This document shows positions 14,199-17,380 of a DNA stretch of 17,380 nt, piece by piece (position 1 is the stretch's first letter; each line of letters begins with the position of its first letter). The translations under genes were made by a program, and so were the position numbers. This stretch comes from Phil1 sp964546125 (GTDB lineage: Bacteria > Bacillota > Clostridia > Christensenellales > CAG-138), in NCBI GenBank assembly GCA_964546125.1, contig CAZJIS010000038.1:1-17380 (forward strand), read 5' to 3'. The notes beneath the pieces are model-generated. The model worked only from the letters and a program-made list of their open reading frames with translations, had not been told where the DNA came from and searched no databases.

Positions 14199-15113
14199 AT
14201 GGAGCTGCATCTTAGCGCGCTCGCGCATGCAAAGTACCGACAAAAACCGACGCTCGCCGTCGCCGCCGCGCAGGATGAGCATGTGCTGCTTGCTCTGCGC
14301 CATGCGGCGGATCTCGGGCTGTGCGAGCCGCTTCTCATCGGCGAGGAAGATTTGATCCGCGCCGCCGCGGCGCGCGCGGGGGTTGAACTCCGGAACATGG
14401 AGATCATGCCCTGCGCGGACCCCGTTGCGTGCTGCCACACGGCCGTGCGCCTCGTGCGCGAGGGGCGCGCCCAGGCGGTGATGAAAGGGCTTGTGGGCAC
14501 TTCCGCCATTTTGCGCGCGGTGCTCGACGCCGAGGCGGGCCTTAGAAAAAGCGAGCTGCTCTCCTATGTAAGCGTGTTCGAGCTGCCGGGCTTCGACCGG
14601 CTCATCTACGTGAGCGATCCTGCGCTCAATATGTATCCCGACGTGAACGCGAAAAAGCACATCATCGAAAACGCCGTCACCGTAGCGGCGGCGCTTGGCA
14701 ACCCGCACCCCATCGCCGCCTGCCTTTGCGCGATCGAGACCGTCAACCCAAAAATGCAGCCGACGCTCGACGCTGCGGCGCTTGTTGCAATGAACCGTGC
14801 GGGCGAGATCGCGAACTGCACGGTTGTCGGCCCGCTCGCGCTCGACAATTGCCTTTTCCGCGAAGCGGCGCTGCATAAGGGCCTTGAAGACCCCGGCGCA
14901 GGGCGCGCGGACATTCTGCTTGCGCCCGAGATCGAAACCGGCAACGCTTTGCACAAGGTGTTTTCCATCGTGATGCGGGCGCCCGCGGCGGGCGTGCTCG
15001 TCGGGGCAACGGCCCCGGTGATCGTCACGAGCCGCGTGGACAGCGAGGACACAAAGCTTCATTCCATCGCGCTCGCGCTGCGCGTTGCAGAATATGGGAG
15101 GGAACATGCCTGA
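14199..15113 (+). CDS. ptb: Phosphate butyryltransferase (phosphate acyltransferase)
   Basis: A 304-residue cytoplasmic enzyme of the Pta/Ptb family that converts acyl-CoA (butyryl-, isobutyryl- or similar) and phosphate to acyl-phosphate and CoA. Recognisable segments are KPTLAVAAAQDEHVLLAL near the N-terminus, GRAQAVMKGLVGTSAILRAVLD, and VDNCLFREAALHKG-like LALDNCLFREAALHKG. The C-terminal segment is ADILLAPEIETGNALHKVF followed by GVLVGATAPVIVTSRVDSEDTKLHSIALA, which is typical of Ptb rather than long Pta. The length is that of stand-alone Ptb. The ATG at 14199 has GGGAG seven bases upstream. The next gene, butyrate kinase, overlaps its end by 8 bases (ATGCCTGA). Chain-length preference cannot be read from sequence; the downstream VorDB genes favour branched-chain acyl-CoAs. 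Confidence 0.93.
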   Translation: MELHLSALAHAKYRQKPTLAVAAAQDEHVLLALRHAADLGLCEPLLIGEEDLIRAAAARAGVELRNMEIMPCADPVACCHTAVRLVREGRAQAVMKGLVGTSAILRAVLDAEAGLRKSELLSYVSVFELPGFDRLIYVSDPALNMYPDVNAKKHIIENAVTVAAALGNPHPIAACLCAIETVNPKMQPTLDAAALVAMNRAGEIANCTVVGPLALDNCLFREAALHKGLEDPGAGRADILLAPEIETGNALHKVFSIVMRAPAAGVLVGATAPVIVTSRVDSEDTKLHSIALALRVAEYGREHA

Positions 15114-16182
15114 GGAAACCTTCCGCATCCTCGCCGTGAACCCCGGCTCCACCTCGACAAAGCTCGCCGTTTATGAAAATGACGCGCCGCTTTTTGAAAC
15201 GGCGCTCAACCACGGCACGCTCGCGCTTTCCGGGTGCGCGAACCTCGGGGAGGCGCTCGCTTTCCGGCGCGCGCTCATCGAAGAAGCGCTCGCCGAGCAC
15301 GGCGTGGAGCTTGCCTCCATTTCGGCAATCATCGGCCGCGGCGGCATGCTGCGCCCGATCCCGGGCGGCGTTTATGCTGTGAACGACGCGATGCTCGAAG
15401 ACCTTCGCGCCGGCGCTTACGGCGACCATGCCTCCAGCCTCGGAGCAATGCTCGCCCATGCCCTTGCTAAGAACGTGAACCTGCCCGCGCTCATCGCCGA
15501 TCCGGTGGTGACCGATGAGCTCTCGGCCCTTGCGCGGCTCTCGGGCTACCCGGCGATCGCCCGCCGCTCGGTATTCCACGCGCTCAACCAAAAGGCGGTC
15601 GCCAAGCGCTATTGCGCCGAAAACGGGCTTCGTTATGAAAAAGTGAACCTCATCGTCGCCCACATGGGCGGAGGCATTACCGTGGGCGCGCACGAAAAGG
15701 GCAATGTTACGGATGTGAACGACGGGCTCGGCGGCGAAGGGCCTTACAGCGCGCAGCGCTGCGGCGGACTGCCCGCGAACGAGCTGGTGAAACTGTGCGC
15801 GAAAGAAAATTTGCCCCCCGCGCGCATAATCAAAAAACTCACGACCGAAGGGGGGCTGCTTGCCTACCTCGGCACGGACGACGGGCGCGAGATCGGCCGC
15901 CGCATCGACGCGGGGGATAACGAGGCCCGCCTCGTTTACGAGGGCATGGCTTACCAGGTCGCAAAGGAAATCGGCGCGTGCGCGGCGGTCCTTCGCGGGG
16001 AGGTACATGCCATTCTCCTCACCGGCGGCTTTGCCAACGACGCGCGGCTCATGGGTTGGATTGAAGCGCGCGTTAAATTCATAGCAAAGGTCGTCATTTT
16101 CCCCGGCGAAGATGAACTTCGCGCGCTGTGCGAGGCGGCGCTTCGCGTGCTGCGCGGCGAGGAAGAAGTCAGGTGCTATTAA
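15106..16182 (+). CDS. buk: Butyrate kinase
   Basis: A 358-residue ASKHA-fold kinase of the acetate/butyrate kinase family that converts acyl-phosphate and ADP to the carboxylate and ATP, the energy-yielding step of the operon. Signatures are ILAVNPGSTSTKLAVYEN (phosphate loop, residues 8-25), IIGRGGMLRPIPGGVYAVND, and VNLIVAHMGGGITVGAHEKGNVTDVNDGLGGEGPYSAQRCGG, plus ILLTGGFAND near the C-terminus. Length is normal. The ATG at 15106 lies inside the ptb stop region, with GGGAGGG upstream, so the two are translationally coupled. One base separates its stop from the next start. Some relatives prefer branched-chain acids, which the vor context here would suit. Confidence 0.93.
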   Translation: MPEETFRILAVNPGSTSTKLAVYENDAPLFETALNHGTLALSGCANLGEALAFRRALIEEALAEHGVELASISAIIGRGGMLRPIPGGVYAVNDAMLEDLRAGAYGDHASSLGAMLAHALAKNVNLPALIADPVVTDELSALARLSGYPAIARRSVFHALNQKAVAKRYCAENGLRYEKVNLIVAHMGGGITVGAHEKGNVTDVNDGLGGEGPYSAQRCGGLPANELVKLCAKENLPPARIIKKLTTEGGLLAYLGTDDGREIGRRIDAGDNEARLVYEGMAYQVAKEIGACAAVLRGEVHAILLTGGFANDARLMGWIEARVKFIAKVVIFPGEDELRALCEAALRVLRGEEEVRCY

Positions 16183-16183
16183 A

Positions 16184-16879
16184 ATGACGAAAGCGCAGCT
16201 CTACATCATCACCGGGCATTACGGCAGCGGCAAAACGGAGTTCGCGGTGAACCTCGCGCTCGCGCTTGCGCGCGCGGGGCATAAGACGGCGCTTGCCGAT
16301 CTTGACATCGTGAACCCCTACTTCTGCTCGCGCGAGCGGCAGGAACTTTTGGAACAGGCGGGCGTGCGCGTGATTCTCTCAAGCGCGGGCAACGCCGATG
16401 TTCCGGCGCTTAACCCTGCGGTGCTCTCGCTGCTTGAGCAAGGCGGCGCGGGCGTAATGGATGTTGGCGGCGACGCCGCGGGCGCGCGCGTACTCGCGCG
16501 CTTCGCGCATAAAATACGCATGATTGACCATGCGCTCTACTGCATTTTAAATTTCAACCGGCCGGAAACGGCCACGCCTGAGCAGGCGGAAGCCTACCTG
16601 CGCGCGATCGAGCGCAGCGCGGGCCTTTTTGTGACGGGCCTTGTGAACAACACGCACCTGTGTGCGGAAACGAGCGAAGAGGACGTTTTGCGCGGCGCGG
16701 CGCTTGCGGAGGAAGTGAGCCGCATGACAGGCATCCCCGTGGTTTGCCACGCCGCCGCGCGCGAGGTCATAAAACGGATCAATATCCCTTCGGGAGAGCT
16801 TTTCCCGATGGACATTTATATGAAAAAACCCTGGGAAATCGATGCGATGGAGGATGAAAAACAATGGCAGGACGAGTGA
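16184..16879 (+). CDS. P-loop NTPase of unknown role in the ptb-buk-vor operon
   Basis: A 231-residue cytoplasmic protein with a P-loop at residues 11-18 (GHYGSGKT). The downstream pattern NLALALARAGHKTALADLDIVNPYFCSRE resembles MinD/ParA or other SIMIBI-class ATPases. It lacks the signature lysine of the deviant KGG-type P-loop. VMDVGGDAAG (residues 91-100) looks like the Walker B/switch-II DxGG element, and YCILNFNRPET follows. No DNA-binding or membrane-targeting element is visible. The start at 16184 is one base after the buk stop, with only a weak AGG upstream, implying coupled translation. Its 3' end overlaps the ferredoxin gene by 16 bases. A role in supplying or loading iron-sulfur clusters for the oxidoreductase is possible but purely inferred. 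Confidence 0.75.
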   Translation: MTKAQLYIITGHYGSGKTEFAVNLALALARAGHKTALADLDIVNPYFCSRERQELLEQAGVRVILSSAGNADVPALNPAVLSLLEQGGAGVMDVGGDAAGARVLARFAHKIRMIDHALYCILNFNRPETATPEQAEAYLRAIERSAGLFVTGLVNNTHLCAETSEEDVLRGAALAEEVSRMTGIPVVCHAAAREVIKRINIPSGELFPMDIYMKKPWEIDAMEDEKQWQDE

Positions 16880-17073
16880 GTTTTGAACGGGACCGCTGCA
16901 AGGGATGCGAACTGTGCACCGCCGTATGCCCGCAGCACATCATCGAGATGGATTCGGCCACGAACGTGAACGGCTACCATCCGGCGATGGTCGTGCAGAT
17001 GGAAAAGTGCACCGGCTGCGCCTCCTGCGCGCGCATGTGCCCGGACAGCGTCATCACCGTGGAAAGGGAGTAA
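16864..17073 (+). CDS. vorD: 2x[4Fe-4S] ferredoxin subunit of 2-oxoacid:ferredoxin oxidoreductase
   Basis: A 69-residue iron-sulfur protein with two CxxCxxCxxxCP clusters (Cys 12, 15, 18, 22 and 49, 52, 55, 59). It would carry electrons from the thiamine-diphosphate subunit of a 2-oxoacid oxidoreductase to free ferredoxin. The short form, with NVNGYHPAMV between the clusters, matches the delta subunit of VOR/KOR-type enzymes. The ATG at 16864 has GGAGGATG upstream and lies within the NTPase gene. vorB begins five bases after its stop. The VOR assignment rests on the neighbouring subunit; a 2-oxoglutarate (KOR) enzyme is the main alternative. Confidence 0.88.
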   Translation: MAGRVSFERDRCKGCELCTAVCPQHIIEMDSATNVNGYHPAMVVQMEKCTGCASCARMCPDSVITVERE

Positions 17074-17078
17074 AGAGC

Positions 17079-17380
17079 ATGGCAAAAGAGCTTTGGAAAG
17101 GCAACGAGGCGGTCGCCGAGGCCGCCATCCGCGCGGGCTGCCGCTATTTTTTCGGCTACCCCATCACCCCGCAAAATGAGATTCCCGAATATTTCTCGAG
17201 GCACCTGCCCGCGCACGGCGGCTGCTTCGTGCAGGCGGAGAGCGAAGTCGCCGCGATTAACATGGTTTACGGCGCGGCGGGCGCGGGCGCGCGCGTGATG
17301 ACTTCCTCCTCCTCTCCCGGTATCAGCCTCAAGCAGGAGGGCATCACCTACATCGCCTGCGCGGAACTGCCGGCGGTGAT
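17079..17380 (+). CDS. vorB: 2-oxoacid:ferredoxin oxidoreductase subunit VorB, 3'-truncated by window edge
   Basis: The first 100 residues of the alpha-type subunit of a branched-chain 2-oxoacid (3-methyl-2-oxobutanoate) ferredoxin oxidoreductase. This enzyme oxidatively decarboxylates 2-oxoacids to acyl-CoA while reducing ferredoxin. The fragment reads LWKGNEAVAEAAIRAGCRYFFGYPITPQNEIPEY, then VQAESEVAAINMVYGAAGAGARVMTSSSSPGISLKQEGITYIACAELP. These are the pyrimidine-binding-domain signatures of the family, and the GYPITPQNEIPEY form is the one usually annotated VorB. The ATG at 17079 has GGGAG nine bases upstream. The remaining subunits (vorA, vorC) are expected right of the window. A KorA identity is possible but less likely. 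Confidence 0.9.
   Translation, partial: MAKELWKGNEAVAEAAIRAGCRYFFGYPITPQNEIPEYFSRHLPAHGGCFVQAESEVAAINMVYGAAGAGARVMTSSSSPGISLKQEGITYIACAELPAV

Noticed and set aside
14067..15152. 361-codon minus-strand frame opposite ptb
   Set aside because: Antisense to a well-supported ptb and covering its promoter; no domain pattern.
15025..16008. 327-codon minus-strand frame opposite buk
   Set aside because: Shadow of buk with no motif or ribosome binding site.

Overview
The window is GC-rich bacterial chromosome, packed with short-spaced genes on both strands. Gene content points to an anaerobic, fermentative member of the Bacillota (class Clostridia, high-GC lineage). The evidence is ptb-buk, a ferredoxin-linked 2-oxoacid oxidoreductase (VorDB type), an iron-complex ABC importer with a lipoprotein receptor, a CmpB-like membrane protein, GGAGG-type ribosome binding sites and sigma-A-like promoters. 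This is inferred from gene families and gene order, so the genus is not assigned.

Layout, left to right. (1) The 3' part of groEL (1-1521, +) ends at a clear intrinsic terminator. (2) A minus-strand operon (3607 down to 1594) encodes a membrane-anchored GyrI-like effector-binding protein followed by two half-size chromate-transporter subunits. (3) A plus-strand RimK-like ATP-grasp ligase (3706-4593) shares a divergent promoter region with that operon and appears to be transcribed from its own start codon (leaderless). (4) A CmpB-like four-helix membrane protein (minus) meets the ligase tail to tail with overlapping stop codons. It is divergent from a small two-helix DUF6132-like protein. (5) An iron/cobalamin-type ABC importer operon (5474-9165, +) runs permease, ATPase, SAM-dependent methyltransferase, lipoprotein receptor. 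(6) The purB-purA purine operon (minus, 12075 down to 9333) has a strong promoter and a leader that may hold an attenuator and a short Arg-rich leader ORF. (7) A minus-strand pair encodes a GntR/FadR-type regulator and an S66 (MccF/LD-carboxypeptidase-like) peptidase. (8) Divergent from the regulator is a tightly coupled plus-strand operon: ptb, buk, a P-loop NTPase, a 2x[4Fe-4S] ferredoxin subunit (vorD type) and the start of vorB, which runs off the right edge.

Region 8 is metabolically coherent. A VorDB-type enzyme oxidises a (branched-chain) 2-oxoacid to an acyl-CoA and reduced ferredoxin. Ptb then swaps CoA for phosphate, and Buk makes the carboxylate plus ATP. The GntR regulator probably controls both itself and this operon: its binding-site candidate, ACATCATA, occurs four times in the 170-bp divergent intergenic region, placed on both core promoters.

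No mobile element, CRISPR array, tRNA or rRNA was seen, and no gap between genes exceeds about 210 bp. The least explained items are the NTPase in the ptb-buk-vor operon, the methyltransferase inside the metal-uptake operon, the purBA leader, and the effector-binding membrane protein linked to chromate transport.
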